Of a stretch of DNA of 64,000 nucleotides, positions 1 to 12,527 are shown one piece after another (position 1 is the first letter of the stretch; the number at the start of each line of letters is the position of its first letter). The position numbers were made by a program, and so were the translations under genes. Under the pieces are notes generated by a model. That model was given only the letters and a program-made list of their open reading frames with translations. It searched no databases and was not told the origin of the DNA. The DNA comes from Ampelomyces quisqualis (lineage: Eukaryota > Ascomycota > Dothideomycetes > Pleosporales > Phaeosphaeriaceae), in NCBI GenBank assembly GCA_018398575.1, contig JAGTXZ010000021.1, positions 2,852,001 through 2,916,000 of the forward strand. The letters run 5' to 3'.

Positions 1-2735
1 CTTCAGAGAGTTAACGGGACGCTGCGAACTCGTGCTCCAGACTTTTTGAATGCGACGGACAAGTGCGGTACCTTACAGACTTGACTGATGTGATTGCTAA
101 CGGAACATAGCTATATGAAGAACATCGGCGCAAACATTGCAAAAGCGCAAATTACCAACGGCGGACCTGTCATCCTCGTCCAGCCCGAGAACGAATACAC
201 ACAAGCGACATCCGCAATCAAGCCCTTCCCCGACCCCGTATTCATGCAATACGTAATCGACCAACTACGTTCTGCCGGCATCGTTGTCCCACTGATCAGC
301 AATGATGCCTCAGCTAAAGGCAATAATGCACCCGGCCAACCCGCTGCCGTCGATATTTACGGCCATGATGGCTATCCGCTAGGTTTTGACTGCGCGAACC
401 CAGATGTTTGGCCTGAAGGTAGGCTTCCTACTAATTGGAAAACACTGCACGAACAACAAAGTCCTACAACACCGTACTCAATTCTGGAGTTCCAGGCTGG
501 CAGCTTTGATCCCTGGGGAGGACCGAGTTTTGACAAGTGCTATGATCTTGTTGGCGCGGCGTTTGAACGCGTGTTTTACAAGAACCTGTATAGTTTCGGT
601 GTCACAATACTGAATCTTTACATGACCTGGGGTAAGTTTGAAGTACAAAATTAGCGTATGCGAGCAACCAGCTGATTCATCTTAAGGTGGTACAAATTGG
701 GGCAACTTGGGACATCCTGGAGGCTACACATCGTACGACTACGCATCACCTATTCGAGAGGATAGACGTATTGATCGGGAGAAGTACTCTGAGCAGAAAG
801 TCCAGGCCAACTTTTTCAAAGTGAGTCCGGCGTATCTGACTGCGACACGCGGGAATGCGTCGAACACGACGTGGACAACTACGAGCGCCTTGACGGTTAC
901 GCCTGCCTTTGAGGGGAGTACTGGGTTTTACTTCCTGAGACATTCAAAGTACAACACGCTTGAGTCGACAGGCTATAAGCTTAAGCTGTCGAATTCTGCG
1001 TTTGGAAACATCACCGTGCCGCAGATGAATGGCACTTCGCTGACGCTGAATGGACGAGACTCAAAGGTCCATGTTAGCAACTACGATATTGGTGGCGTGA
1101 CACTGGTGTACTCGACTGCCGAGGTGTTCACGTGGCACAAGTACGAGGACAAGACTGTGCTAGTCATTTATGGAGGACCGGGAGAGACACATGAGCTTGT
1201 TCTCGCCGTCACCGGACTTGAAAAGATTGAAGGCGAGTTTCAGAGCATTGCTACACGTGGTTACACACTGTTGAACTTCAAGGCCGATGGCACGAGGAAG
1301 GTTGCAAAGGTTGGTGTTGGAAGTAACTTCATTTATGTGCATATGGTTGGTGAGTCTCTCATGCATCAAACGAGGCGTATGTCTGGAAGTCTAATTTGTT
1401 TTAGATCGCTACGAAGCGTACAACTACTGGTCCATCGACACTGCACTACACTCTAATGCCAACCCCGTCATCCTTAAAGCAGGCTACCTCGTACGAACCG
1501 CCAAAGTCGATGGCACAACTTTGTCTCTAACCGGCGACTTGAACGCCACAACCCCCGTCGAAATCTTTGGCGGCGCCCCATCTCCCCTGACGAAGTTGAC
1601 CTTCAACGGCGAGGATGTTGATTTCATAACTTCTGCAGATGGTGTCGTCAGCGCAACAGTCGACTACGCTCGTCCCCGTATCGTCGTCCCCCGACTCCAA
1701 GATCTGGAATGGAAGTACATCGACTCTCTCCCTGAAATTCATTCCAATTATGATGACAATGCATGGACTCCTGCCAACCTGAAAAAAACATACAATTCTC
1801 TCCGCCCCCTCAATACTCCCTTGTCGCTGTACTCTTCTGACTACGGCTTCCACACGGGCACCTTGCTCTTCCGCGGCTCATTCAACGCAACAGGAAACGA
1901 ATCCTCACTCTATCTCGTTACACAAGGCGGCTCGGCATTCGGATCATCTGCCTGGATCGGTGACCATTTCCTCGGAAGCTGGCGCGGCTACGATGCCGCA
2001 TTATACGGAAACGGTACCTACTCACTTCCAAACCTAACAAAAGGCAAGACGTACATCATAACCGTTATCGTGGACAATCAAGGCCTGGACGAGAATTGGA
2101 CAATCGGCACCGAAACAATGAAGAACCCCCGCGGAATAATGGACTACCAACTCTCCGGCCACGCCAAGTCGGATGTTACATGGAAAATGACTGGGAACCT
2201 GGGCGGCGAAGATTACCGCGACATCTCGCGCGGCCCACTGAATGAAGGCGGGTTATTCATCGAACGCCAGGGCTTGCATTTACCAGGTGCTCTGGCGGCA
2301 ACAGGCTGGAAACCAAGCAAAGGCCCCGTGACAGACGGCTTGTCGGCGCCGGGTATCGGATTCTTCGCAACGGAATTCAATCTCAACATTCCCTCGGGCT
2401 ACGACGTTCCGTTGTCGTTCACTTTCGCCAACACAACCTCCACCCCGACCAATGGCTCCAGTGTCCCTGCCTATCGCGCGCAGATATACGTTAATGGATT
2501 CCAGTACGGGAAATATATTAACCAGGTTGGCCCGCAGACAAAATTCCCCGTGCCGCAGGGTATTTTGGACTATCAGGGTACGAATTACTTGGGCATCAGT
2601 CTGTGGGGCCAAGATGCTGGTGCGACGAAGCTGGGTGGTTTGGAATTGGATATTGATGGAATTATATGGAGTGGGCTTGGAGAGGTGAGAGCTGTCAAGG
2701 GTCAGACGTATGAGGTTAGGGCGGGGACATATTAG
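1..2735 (+). CDS. GH35 beta-galactosidase, 5' end cut off by the window
   Basis: Secreted beta-galactosidase of glycoside hydrolase family 35 (fungal LacA type), which removes terminal beta-D-galactose from oligo- and polysaccharides. Exons inferred at 1-62, 111-631, 687-1349 and 1405-2735 join in frame and give 858 residues before a TAG; fungal members are near 1000, so roughly 140 N-terminal residues, including any signal peptide, lie outside. The catalytic acid/base is seen in QPENEY and the nucleophile in LEFQAG, both in exon 2. The C-terminal half has the expected jelly-roll galactose-binding domains (motifs such as WTIGTETMKNPRG). Introns are 45-55 bp; the first has a TGCTAAC branch point. 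The family is certain. The precise substrate cannot be read from sequence. Confidence 0.95.
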
Positions 2736-3574
2736 GAACGAGATATACCAAGTTTTGATGACGATTGATGAAAAGACGTTACAATCCGTCCCTGTCGAAA
2801 TGATGAATAGGTGTACTCGTCCATTATAGACCTTGTATACTCCATCCAGACCAAGTCTTGCGGTCGAATTGCTGACATCTCATGCACATACTAGTATCCC
2901 TTCTCATTCCCGAGTACCACCTAGCACTCATATCCACACTTATTAGGGCATGCCGTCAACCCCACGGCAGCCATCGTTACGACATGACTGGTGGCAACTT
3001 AGCGGGTTGAACCAGCAAGCCCACGTCTATTCGATCATGTTAGCATCCAGCTCTTCACGAACGAGAGTAAGAATTCAGACGACACTTCTTGCACTTCACT
3101 TGTCCATGAAGTCGTCGCACTTCTTGTAGTCGTCGTCGTCTCGAGAGAAGGCGTCGACGTTGCCGACGTTGGGAGACGTATGATCGATGGGGTTGGCGAC
3201 GACGAACGACATAGTGGCCGTGGCGTCGAAGAGGAGGGTGTTGAACTTCACAGTGACGAAGTTATTGCAGTTGGTGTTTGATTAATTTTAGAGTTGTCAT
3301 TGATGGTTCTGAGATGGAAGGACTTGGTTGCAGAGTTGATCTCTGTGTGTTTGGAAGAGGAGAGAAGAGATTGGTTGTGGATGGGGGAGATGAGTATTCG
3401 GCGGTGAGGTGCGTTTGCGGTTCCGTAGCTGCAGCCCAGGTGAGGGAAACCCACCAAGAGACCTGATATGAGTAGGTGAGAGAGTGGGAAAGTATGTCAC
3501 ACAAGGGTGATGTATCTCCGGCAACGGTCGCGCAAATGAGTGAATGCCAATCCCTTATAACAATGTACGAATAG
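2736..3574. other. Intergenic region with a possible gene fragment on the minus strand
   Basis: No convincing complete gene lies here. On the minus strand 3272-3096 stays open for about 58 codons and ends in a TGA; it contains CNNF, FDATATMSF, SPNVGNVDAF and an acidic DDDDYKKCDDF tail, with codon use like the neighbours. No start codon or clean upstream exon could be joined to it, so it is either the last exon of an unrecognised gene or a relic. The rest shows nothing coding. Confidence 0.25.
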
Positions 3575-5545
3575 TTACAAGATGCCTTCTCCAAAACTCC
3601 TGGTTCGCCGTCTCCTCTCCTGCTGCTCTTCACTCTTAGCGTCAGCATCATAGTCAAACCCATTCCTTACATCACCCTGACTGCCACTCTTTTCCAATTG
3701 TTCACGAGCAACCAAAGAACCGGGTCGGGAATGACTTGATCTTCGTCTCCTCACCAATTGATATCCTCGATCTATCTCGATCTCAATGGCGCATCTAATC
3801 TTCAGGGCCGTGACTGCAGGCCATACACTCCGTTCGCCTTTGAGGATCCAGTAGTCAATCGCCTCTTTTGTTGGATGCTCGAGTAGCTTGAAGAAATCGC
3901 TGGGCGATATCTCGGGTACCAGGGTAAGACTGGTGCCAGGTACACTTTCATCGAGGAGGAATCGACGAATAGACGGGCTCAATAGACCAAGCGAGTTGAG
4001 CTGATGCAATCTATGCTGGACTTCCGACACCACTAATCTGAGAATGGGCATCGTGAGTCTCCATCGTCCATCTTGCTTGGGATTCGGATGATGGGTGTCG
4101 CTTCTGAGGAATGGGGCCAAGTATGGTCGAGCCTGACTAACAATGAAGTGATTCACGTTGAAGAGTTCGCCGATGCGATGAAGTGGGGACGCGCGGTCGC
4201 GGTATTTAGCGTGCGTCCAGGGACGGAATGTAGTCTGCAGAGCTGGACCCCATGGTACGATGATATCTTCCTCATTTTTGCAGTAGAGAGTTACAGGGTC
4301 GTACAATGTGGAGGAAGACGTAGCATTGGACGCGAGAGCAGCGGACCAGATCAACTGTTCAAAGTATCAGTGGCGACACACATGTTGTAGTGGAATATAT
4401 ACGTACAACATTGGGCGCCGTAATGTAGTTGAGAAGGTTTGGTACGCCGCTACCACCACTAGTAGTAACTGTAATGTTGAGTATCCTCTTCGTCTTTTGA
4501 TAGGCTTCTTCGAATGTAATGTCGCCGATGTTCGACTTGAGCAACTCTTCCAGAACACGGACATCGAGAAAGTGTCCCGTCTTCCACCAGCGATTGAAGC
4601 GCCGTCTAAGGGTATCGTACCATGGACTCTGAGTGGCGCCATTGCCATTTTGTTGACTCGCAAATGCTTCTACGTTGATGCCACTGCCCGACAGGACGTC
4701 CAATAGCTCCATCTCAGAATGAACACAAACCAGAGCAGCAATGAGAGCGCCCGTAGCAGTCCCAGAGATGATTCGTGGAAGTAGTCCACGCAAATGTAGG
4801 GCCTTTACGACGCCCAGATGACACAGTCCGAAGATCGCTCCGCCTTGGAGAACAAGTACTGTTCGTCCAAAAGCCAGTCTCGTGTCGTGTAGAACATCTA
4901 GCTTCATCTGACTTGTGAACATGGGGTCTGTGTTCCCATTTGTGGGGAATTCTGTAATGTACTTTATGCAACGCGTGACCCCTGTAACATAATCTTCGAT
5001 GAGGTTCTTGGTGCCGCCGTATGCTCGGTTGTAAAGCCGCGGCGCAGTGATGTTCCCGAGATTGCGGACGAGGCCGCTTCGAATAAGGTTGACGATATCA
5101 ATGACATCGCCATCCTGCTCGGTCTCCCAGAGGACTAAGAAGCGCTCTTCGACGAACCGCCAATCGTAGTGCTTGCTGGCCGAATTCGTACGCCTGAGCT
5201 CTACGTCTCAGTGGACATGCGATTACGGTTGAAGCTGGAGAAGGAATGAATGAGACATACCATATGTCGTAGTCCATGCATTTGTCCAACTGTATTGCAG
5301 CAGCCTGCCACTCTTCGAACAGTCGCACTTGATCAATAGTTTCGAGCAGTTGATCCCGCCGGCTCTTCGTCCAGTACCAGTTCCACAGTCGCTGTAACAT
5401 GTTAGCATGGCGTCTGGAGCCAGTTTCGACTTTCGTGTAGGCCGACGTAGATGAGCAGAGGACGAACCTTGGCCCAGAATGTGGTCACCGAGTAGATGCA
5501 CCACACGACGCCGCCGAGCACCGTCAGCAACTTTTCAGTAGTCAT
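3575..5545 (-). CDS. Patatin-domain (Tgl3/4/5-SDP1 type) lipase-like protein with altered catalytic serine
   Basis: Patatin-like protein related to the triacylglycerol lipases Tgl3/Tgl4/Tgl5 and plant SDP1, which act on lipid droplets. Exons 5545-5468, 5391-5261, 5193-4407 and 4354-3575 splice in frame to 591 residues. An N-terminal hydrophobic stretch (residues 5-24) and a W..YYDW-like region precede the patatin core. The glycine-rich oxyanion loop is QGGAIFG near residue 187. The GxSxG box reads ISGTATG (214-218), so the nucleophile position is alanine (codon GCT). The family motif ELFNVNHFIVSQ follows, but the DG[SG] catalytic aspartate box just before it reads RDRAS. The family is clear from collinearity. 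Loss of lipase activity is an inference, and it could still be a scaffold or acyltransferase-like member. It shares a 297-bp intergenic region with the divergent phosphodiesterase gene. Confidence 0.85.
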
Positions 5546-5842
5546 GATCCGACCCTACTATCGATCGGCTGGCAATGATACAAATATAGAGAATGTCGCA
5601 TTATCATTTGCTACGTGGTCGGGGAAGCGATGCAATCGGGAACAATGTTCGGCTGAAAGTAGTGCGTCGGCGTTGCTTTCACATGCCAGGCGCGTCGCGG
5701 GCAAGGGAGAGCCGTGCATGTACACTAGCCACCTGTGGCGGAGCAGACCAATCACAGCGAAAGAGATACCAAGATCCCGAGACAAGAACAAACGTCGCTA
5801 CATCATCCAAACTGCATTCTCAAACAACCCTCAGTTACCAGT

Positions 5843-6424
5843 ATGCCCGGCTCCTCACTATGGCTGCTGCCGCCCAAATCCCATCCGCTCAATGACATCT
5901 TGACCAGCCTCATCAACCAAACATCCTCGCGCTTTTCTTCCCCGCACATCTTCATCCCGCACGTCACACTCACTTCTGACATCTGCCCGTGTACCTACTC
6001 CGCGGATCCTCAGAAATGGCTCGACTCTTTACAGCTTCCATCGTCAAGCTCGGTGCAGGTCAGGCTGGAAAAGTTGGCGAGTGAAGACGTCTTTGTGCGC
6101 AGATTATACATCAAGTGCAGCAAAACCGACGGTTTAGATATGTTGGCTGCGACGTGTAGATTGCAGGTAGATGGGTTTGGGGAAGAAGAGAAAGCAAGGA
6201 ATTGGGCGACAGAAAAGTACAACCCGCATCTGAGTATACTGTACCATGATTGTCCAGTCATTGACGCAGAGGGTCTTGACAGAGTACAAGAGCTGGTGCG
6301 AAAGGCGGGCGTGTTTCTGGGAGAAAGCGGGGAACTGGCAGGCTGGATTGGAGGACGAGTGATGCTCGTGCCAACCGATAAGCCTATCGATCAGTGGAGT
6401 CCCGTAGCCGACAGGGAAATATGA
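5843..6424 (+). CDS. 2',3'-cyclic-nucleotide 3'-phosphodiesterase (2H family, Cpd1-like)
   Basis: Single-exon 193-residue member of the 2H phosphoesterase superfamily, resembling yeast Cpd1. That enzyme opens ADP-ribose 1'',2''-cyclic phosphate, a by-product of tRNA splicing, to the 1''-phosphate. The two hallmark H-x-[ST] motifs are present: PHVTL at His40 and PHLSIL at His129, spaced as in the family, and the size fits yeast (about 240) and plant (about 180) enzymes. The start at 5843 (MPGSSLW) was chosen because the upstream in-frame extension lacks conservation-like character and falls within the shared promoter. The window's other tRNA-splicing enzyme is TRL1 at the right edge. Confidence 0.85.
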   Translation: MPGSSLWLLPPKSHPLNDILTSLINQTSSRFSSPHIFIPHVTLTSDICPCTYSADPQKWLDSLQLPSSSSVQVRLEKLASEDVFVRRLYIKCSKTDGLDMLAATCRLQVDGFGEEEKARNWATEKYNPHLSILYHDCPVIDAEGLDRVQELVRKAGVFLGESGELAGWIGGRVMLVPTDKPIDQWSPVADREI

Positions 6425-6676
6425 AGCTTGCGAGAACTCATGGAACGGAATCTTAATGCGCTGCATGTGGTGAAGATTGGAGTTATGATCATGTCCTAGT
6501 CAAAAGTACTGCGAGATTAGTATGCAATCATAAACCATGCCGAAATGAAACAAGACCATTTTTTCGTGTGATTCAAATGCTTCAATTGCTGTGGTATCGT
6601 ATAATATATATAGGATGGTGACAAGCACCTACGATCTCAAAAGGTGGTCACATGGCATAACTTTCAGTCCCAAGAT

Positions 6677-7677
6677 CTAGTCCATGATACCAGCCTTACC
6701 ATCGCCGTCAGTGTCCTTCTTAGGGTTGAGCTTGTCCATGAGACTAGGCTTCTTATGTGTGGTAGAGGTAGAGTCGTGGTGGCCTGAGAAATGTTAGCTG
6801 AGTACATCTTCTCAAAACGTGATCGGAGCACACGTACGGTCAGAGTCGTGGCTGCGAGCTCCAGTTAGGCCAGATGCGGTAGTTCCGCTTCCGGTGAGGC
6901 CGGTGCTGTGGTGGTTTGGGGTGCTGTCGAAGTCACCGTGCTTGTGGTGCGTAGTGCCAGAGTGGGAGTGTTCGCCATCGCGAATGTGTCCGAAACCACC
7001 AGCGGTACCACCACCGATGTTCTTGGGGACGCCCTCGAACTCGTCAAAGCGCTCCTCACGTCCGCCGAGGACACCTCCCTTGGTCTTGAACTGATCCATT
7101 GTCATGGCGGGTAGAGCAGTGGTCTCGTGGTGGGTGGCAGCATTGTGGTGAACCTCATGAATAGGAACGGTGGTGTGGACGACGTTGGGCTGGATGACCT
7201 CCTTCTTGACAACGGGCTGAATAGTTTCGTGGATGTGCTATACTGATGTAAGGATACAGCTTATTTGGCAGTTGATGATTAACTTACGTGATGGACATGC
7301 TCGCCGCCGACGGTGGGCGCTACACTCTGGCTTTGGGTTGTACCCTCAACTCGGCGCTCGTCCCTGAACTGAGCCTGCTCTTGAACAAGGTTCTTCTTGG
7401 TAGTGTCGTGGTCGCGATGATCAAACTCGCGGTGCTGTACGGCACCAAGCTTGGCAGTGTGCTGCTCTGGGAGAACCTCACGATCCTGGACGGGCTGGAC
7501 GGTGCGGTGATAGTGATCCTGGTGAACTTCTTTATCGACGGCAGTGTTGATCTCCTCGTGCTGGTGAGGCTTTACAGTCTCGTGAACAACAGCGGGTGCA
7601 ACAGCTTCGTGGACTGTAGTGTCATGGTGACCAGACTTGTGGGTGAAGTCGGAGAGAGCTGCCTTGACTTTGTCCAT
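6677..7677 (-). CDS. His/Glu/Pro-rich stress-type hydrophilic protein (paralogue of 9250-10962)
   Basis: Three exons (7677-7288, 7237-6838, 6783-6677) give 298 residues, very hydrophilic and rich in H, E, T and V, with no signal peptide or membrane segment. The centre has a characteristic block: VKPHQHEEINTAV, KEVHQDHYHRTVQPV, EVLPEQH; a second block reads HIHETIQPVVKKEVIQP. The C-terminus is glycine/serine/histidine-rich and ends in DTDGDGKAGIMD, which resembles a lone EF-hand calcium loop. Homologous fungal proteins are often labelled allergen or dehydrin-like, but I cannot assign a biochemical function. The gene is divergent from a second gene carrying the same block, with 1.6 kb between them. 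Confidence 0.85.
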
Positions 7678-9249
7678 CTTGATGCGTGTATGTGATGTAG
7701 ATTGTACGGGTAGGAATTAGCAAGTGCTGTTAGATGTGGTAGTAGATTTGCAGTTTGTAAAGTTGTATGATGATGTTTCGATGTAGCAGTGCAACGAACA
7801 CTTTATACAACAAGGACACGCTTCAGCTTCAAAAGCATGACGACGTAATTGACAGCACTAGTCGGCGATACTTGTTTCTTCACCTGACGAGAAACCACGG
7901 TTCCAGCTGTTGGCTCTGACGTCGTCCCCATTTGGCCCACTCGATGCAGGCCATGGTCAGCCATTGGCCATGGAAGTGGGCGTGTCTAGGCTGGGCCCCG
8001 CATCGCAACAGATCTGAGGGGCTTTCATGACGGCGAGGCCGGATGCTCGCAGTAAAGGGAGCACATCCAATCAGCCGTCAGCCACTGTATCCAGCCCAGC
8101 GGGAGCGGTACGCTTGAGTGTGCAGGGTGAGGCTACATTTCCACGGGCATCCGTACACCAAGATAATGGGTCAATACAGTCATAGTGCGTGGCTCGACGA
8201 CCAGAGAACTTTCAACCCCCCTGTGGATACGCGGCTTACGCAGCCGAAGTGGTCGCTCGTGCTCGTAGCATGTGGAAAAGGGATAGCAATCGCCACCGGG
8301 ATGGTGTAATGGATCATCGTGGTGGAGTGGGGCCGTGCACCTGCCGAAATCGACCTCAAAGGAAGAGCATCGTGGTAGGCATCGTGGTCTCCACGCCACA
8401 TTTCTCCCACCTAGGTGGTAATATGGTAGGTATGCTCTGCCGCTCGCCCACAGTTCGCCATGCAAGTTGCAACCCAGGCTTCGCTGTTCCCGGGCGTCTG
8501 GCTGCATCCAGATTGGCGCGCTGACGATCATCCTCCATCCGGGACCATATGGCGATCATTATGGAGCCGCCCGCAGCGAGAACCCCTAGAGTAGTCCTTG
8601 TCGTCATCCCTTCTCTTGGACTCCACTTAGTCCTGAGATGCCGGCGGCCTCCTCGTCACAGCCAGCCCTCCGCGGTGTCAACTCAGTGCTCGTGGTGGCT
8701 TCTGCGCGGTAGGTGCTGTATACGTCCAGTCTACCACCTACGTCATGGAACGCCATGAATGGCTCCCTCCACCACTAATCGTCACGCTGCTTGCGATGGA
8801 TATTCTGTATCAGCCGCTGGAACAGCCCGCTGCCATCGGAACAATCTGAGCCAGGCGTTCGTGCGTTGGCGAGTGGAAGGATAGCATGCATGACACGGAT
8901 CTGAATGGAAAAGTTGGACAAATGCCACCGTCCAAGTTTCTGTGTACAGGGCATTTATCGTGAAATGCTGTCTTTGAGCATCTAGACTCCGTCTGGCCTT
9001 TGCACCCTTGTCTGTGCTACCACCTACTCTCGGTCGCCTCCGCAAGTAGGAACTAAGAGACGTTTGGCCGTAGCTCCATGCGTCATTGCGTCTAGCCTTC
9101 TGTTTTGTGGCTTCACGAAACCTTCAGCAGTAGACTGCCTGCGACTGGTTTGCCTCTACCGCGGAAAAAGAACCCTCCCCTCTCAAGCTTCACTCGGTCA
9201 CCCTTTTCTACTCTTGTCGCTATTCCCATCGCTCTCTCTCTCCCGTGCA
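7678..9249. promoter_or_regulatory. Shared 1.6-kb upstream region of two divergent paralogues
   Basis: No ORF here looks coding. It separates the starts of two divergent paralogous genes and so must hold both promoters. AGGGG at 8017-8021 and CCCCCT at 8216-8221 match the stress-response element core (CCCCT on either strand), but such 5-mers occur by chance at this length. Near 7950-7972 the octamer GGCCATGG occurs twice. A pyrimidine-rich tract at 9175-9250 probably is the leader of the right-hand gene. Confidence 0.4.
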
Positions 9250-10962
9250 ATGCAACGGAAGTGGAAGGCTGTCTTTCGCAGTTCGAGCAAGAGAAGGTCT
9301 CAAAATGATGAAGAACTAGGCCCCCAAGCCGAGGCTGCCTCACCACGTTCACGACGCGATGTACGAATGACCACGTCTTTTGAGGAGCAGCGCCCTCGTC
9401 ACTCGTCTGATTCCTATAAAGCACAACACAAAAGTCGCAGTCGAGCTTTAAGCTCAGCTCTTGACTCCCGGCGTCTAAGCACTACTTGTAGAGCATACCC
9501 GATTGCGCCGGATTCTGCGCAAAATCAACTTTCGCAACGAACCCATGACTCTATTGCGAGCGATTACAAAGCGTATCTTCCTGCACTTTCTCCCATACAC
9601 GATGCGCACAACGAGAAGCACATGTCACTGGGAGGCGACAGGAGACTGATGGCAGATTGCAACATCGATCGGTACAGGCAGTCTCTCGATGCGTCGGCCA
9701 GGAAACCGCTACCAGCAATACCGGGTATGTGTAACGACCCGTACGCCGTTCTATCTGCCGCGATGGCAGTTCTGGGTTTGGAAATCACATTAACGGATTG
9801 GCAGTCCTCGACATCGAACCCCAAGAGTTACCCGACAATCACTTTACCGGTCGCTACCCAGGGTCTGTTGATAGTAGCCTCCCATCTGTAGGCACCGAGA
9901 AGTACGCCCTGGGAAGAGACTTGCCGACCGAAGGTGGCCTTGTTGATAGTATCCTCCCACACTCGGAGATCGCCCGTGAAGAAACACAAGGCGTTGGGAG
10001 TAGAAGGCGACCCCAAGGCTCCATGAACGAGCATGAAGAGTCCCAAAAAATTTCACTAAGCACTGGAAATGGCCAACACTTGCCACCCAGGTCCAAGGGA
10101 ATTCCTGGTCATGTCAACACAGGTCTCGATGAGCAGGATGGCATCCATAGAGAAATCGAACAATTACTGGATGGTGTGGTAGATTTGAAGAACACAGTGG
10201 ACGAAGACAAGGACATTAAATGGGCACCTGGTACGTCTCCTCAGTTGCGCAAGGCTGCAGCATTTTGTAGTCACCACTAATGAGTGTTTAGCCGTCACAC
10301 ATGAAATCGTGAAGCCCCATGAACACGAGATCATCCAGCATAAGATTTTCCGAGAGATCCACAACTACGAATACTACCACAGGATACAGCCTGTGTATCA
10401 TCTCGAGGTGCTCCCGCCGCGACACTGGATACCCAACCCAGATGGCCAAGGTCTCATCGAGATTTCCGCCGACGAGTTGCCAAGTCGAACCGGAAACAAC
10501 CGACGGTGGAAGATAATACACGAGGAAGTGGATTTACCTGAATCGTCGGGCTCCACATGGCGGACAGAGCCTGAGATGGTCGAGCACCCGACAACTATCA
10601 CCACGGAAGGCTTCGAGCGCAAAGAGACAACAATCATTCACCTACCAACTTTACAAGACATGACAGACTACGAGGGTCTTGTACAGCCGGTCCACTTCGA
10701 CCACAAGACAGGGAAACGTTGGCTAGGCGAGATCACAACCATGCGCAAGCTCAAGCAAGAAGCAAGTCAAGCCGCAAGTTCGGACCAGGACCTTGATTTC
10801 TCGATGAAGGAGCTGGGTGTTGCCCTCTCTGGTGTTCCGGATGAGTCTGATGTGCAAGACTTATCGAAGGGCCCCAGCCTCAAGCGCAAGCCCGTCAATG
10901 GGCCGGTTCCCTCTCGGTTGGGACAGCTGGGCGGCTCCCAAAGGATTCCGGCCGTAGCGTGA
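9250..10962 (+). CDS. Disordered protein with the same His/Glu/Pro block as the divergent neighbour
   Basis: Exons 9250-9724, 9805-10230 and 10292-10962 join in frame to 523 residues. The first 300 residues are basic, serine-rich and probably disordered (start MQRKWKAVFRSSSK). Exon 3 opens with VTHEIVKPHEHEIIQ, then REIHNYEYYHRIQPV and LEVLPPRHW. This is the same order and spacing as in the gene at 6677-7677. A short imperfect internal duplication (VDSSLP / VDSILP) lies in exon 2. No known enzymatic domain is visible. The block's repeated conservation suggests a folded or binding module. Start 9250 was chosen because it directly follows a CT-rich leader; upstream in-frame ATGs are less likely. 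Confidence 0.75.
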
Positions 10963-12527
10963 GGTGAAAATGTGTGAATGACGTGTGGACCCTAAGATGT
11001 ACATGATATCCTTCCGTAGACTATCTCTTCATTATGTCATGATCGAACACTTCGCTGCGACAGAAAAACTCCTTCTTTTCATGTGCCTTGGACTTTTGCC
11101 ACCAGGACCCGAACCACGCAATGTTCCTCAGACTCCCATAAAGTTTTCACACGTGAAGTTGCAGAAGACGGCGCGTGCAGTGTGCAAATAATGCACATGG
11201 CAACTCGTGGTTGTGGATAACTTTTTAGCCAAGGGTCAGTCAGCATCGCGTGGGGTACATGCCGCTCCAAGGCTCATGGCCGGTCAAGAGATTGACAAAG
11301 CTTGGGGTTCTTCTAACAAACAGCCTCTAGGCATTCTCTTGGGTGCAGAAAGAGGCTGGCAGAAGTGACCCAAGGCTGACAATCTGATGTGCATAACAGC
11401 ACGTTATCTATCACAAGGCTGTTGCGCGACAAAAGCGTCTTTAGGCGGCAAGGCGCATTGAAAGAGGTCTGGAACGACTGATGCAACCACTACAATCGAT
11501 ATTACACAGTGGACACTGGACAGCTGAGGGCCTTGGACGCCCGCTGGTTCGGCCGTGCGAGCTAAGAGCAGACTACGGCGTGCACACAAGCCTACCACCT
11601 ACCACCTGTGTCTGAGAGCAGAGACAGACAAGGCTCGTAGCCAACCCGTGCGCCGAGACTCGCCAAGCGGGGTTACTGTGCGCAGGAATCGGATACAAGC
11701 ACAGCCATTGGAGAAGCTTCATGGCCAAGAGGAGGTATGACAAGTAATCGACTGGCTCTACGTCTCTCGAACCGCGCAAGGGATCGGGGTGTTGTCTGAT
11801 AGCCCACGGCGCGCCACAGATGCGGGATTGTCTACTGTTGAAAAAGAAAGAGAGGAAGCAACTGCGAGCATTATTGCGAATTAACGGCACGATGTATAGC
11901 GATGTAGGTATGGACATGCATATGGACACTGGTGTGATGTCCAACCCCATCTGCATCGAGCTAGACGGAAACGGCCTTTTCACCCAGCTGCGGAGTTCGA
12001 GATACACCCCACAAGCCACGGGTTTCGCATGTGGCTCTGCACTGGACAGCTGCTTGCCACTGAGATGCAGCGGAGCACATGAACATGCAGATGCTGCATC
12101 GACGCCAACCTCAGTTGTGCTTAAGCGCAATTGGCGCCCCGGTCAAGCTCGACACGAAGAGGCGGAAAGGCCTACGGAAGCCCAGAGGAACATCTAGCCT
12201 GACTTGGTGCGGCCCACGGATTCTTTCGGGCCAAGGCAGATTCACAGAGGCTCATGCGAATCTCATCTTGTAACGTTATCCCCCTCGCGCTAGAACGGCT
12301 GCGGGCTTTATCTACACTGCCCGCCGCACACATCTTTTCGCTCTGACCCTGCCAATCGAGCTCGCTCGCGTGCGTTTGCGAACTACTCGGCCTATACTTA
12401 AATCACCGTTGGGTCCCGGTTTCTGGGTACATGGAATTTTTAGTGCAGTTCTTTGCGCTTCTACTCAAGACCATACTCTAAGCTCATCGGTTGCTCTCGA
12501 CTGTCTGCAGATTCACTTCAGCCCACC
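10963..12527. other. Intergenic region, no gene recognised
   Basis: A 185-codon open stretch on the minus strand (12130-11573) and a 125-codon one on the plus strand overlap each other and show no recognisable domain, intron pattern or biased codon use, so I do not call them. The last 200 bases, CT-rich with a TATAC-type element near 12391, form the promoter and leader of the permease gene. Confidence 0.5.

Noticed and set aside
8133..8531. 132-codon open frame on the minus strand in the divergent spacer
   Set aside because: It overlaps open frames on the other strand, has no domain, splice context or codon bias, and falls within a promoter region.
11573..12130. 185-codon open frame on the minus strand
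   Set aside because: Composition is random-like with scattered Cys and no recognisable segment; a plus-strand frame overlaps it. Length alone is not evidence at this GC content.
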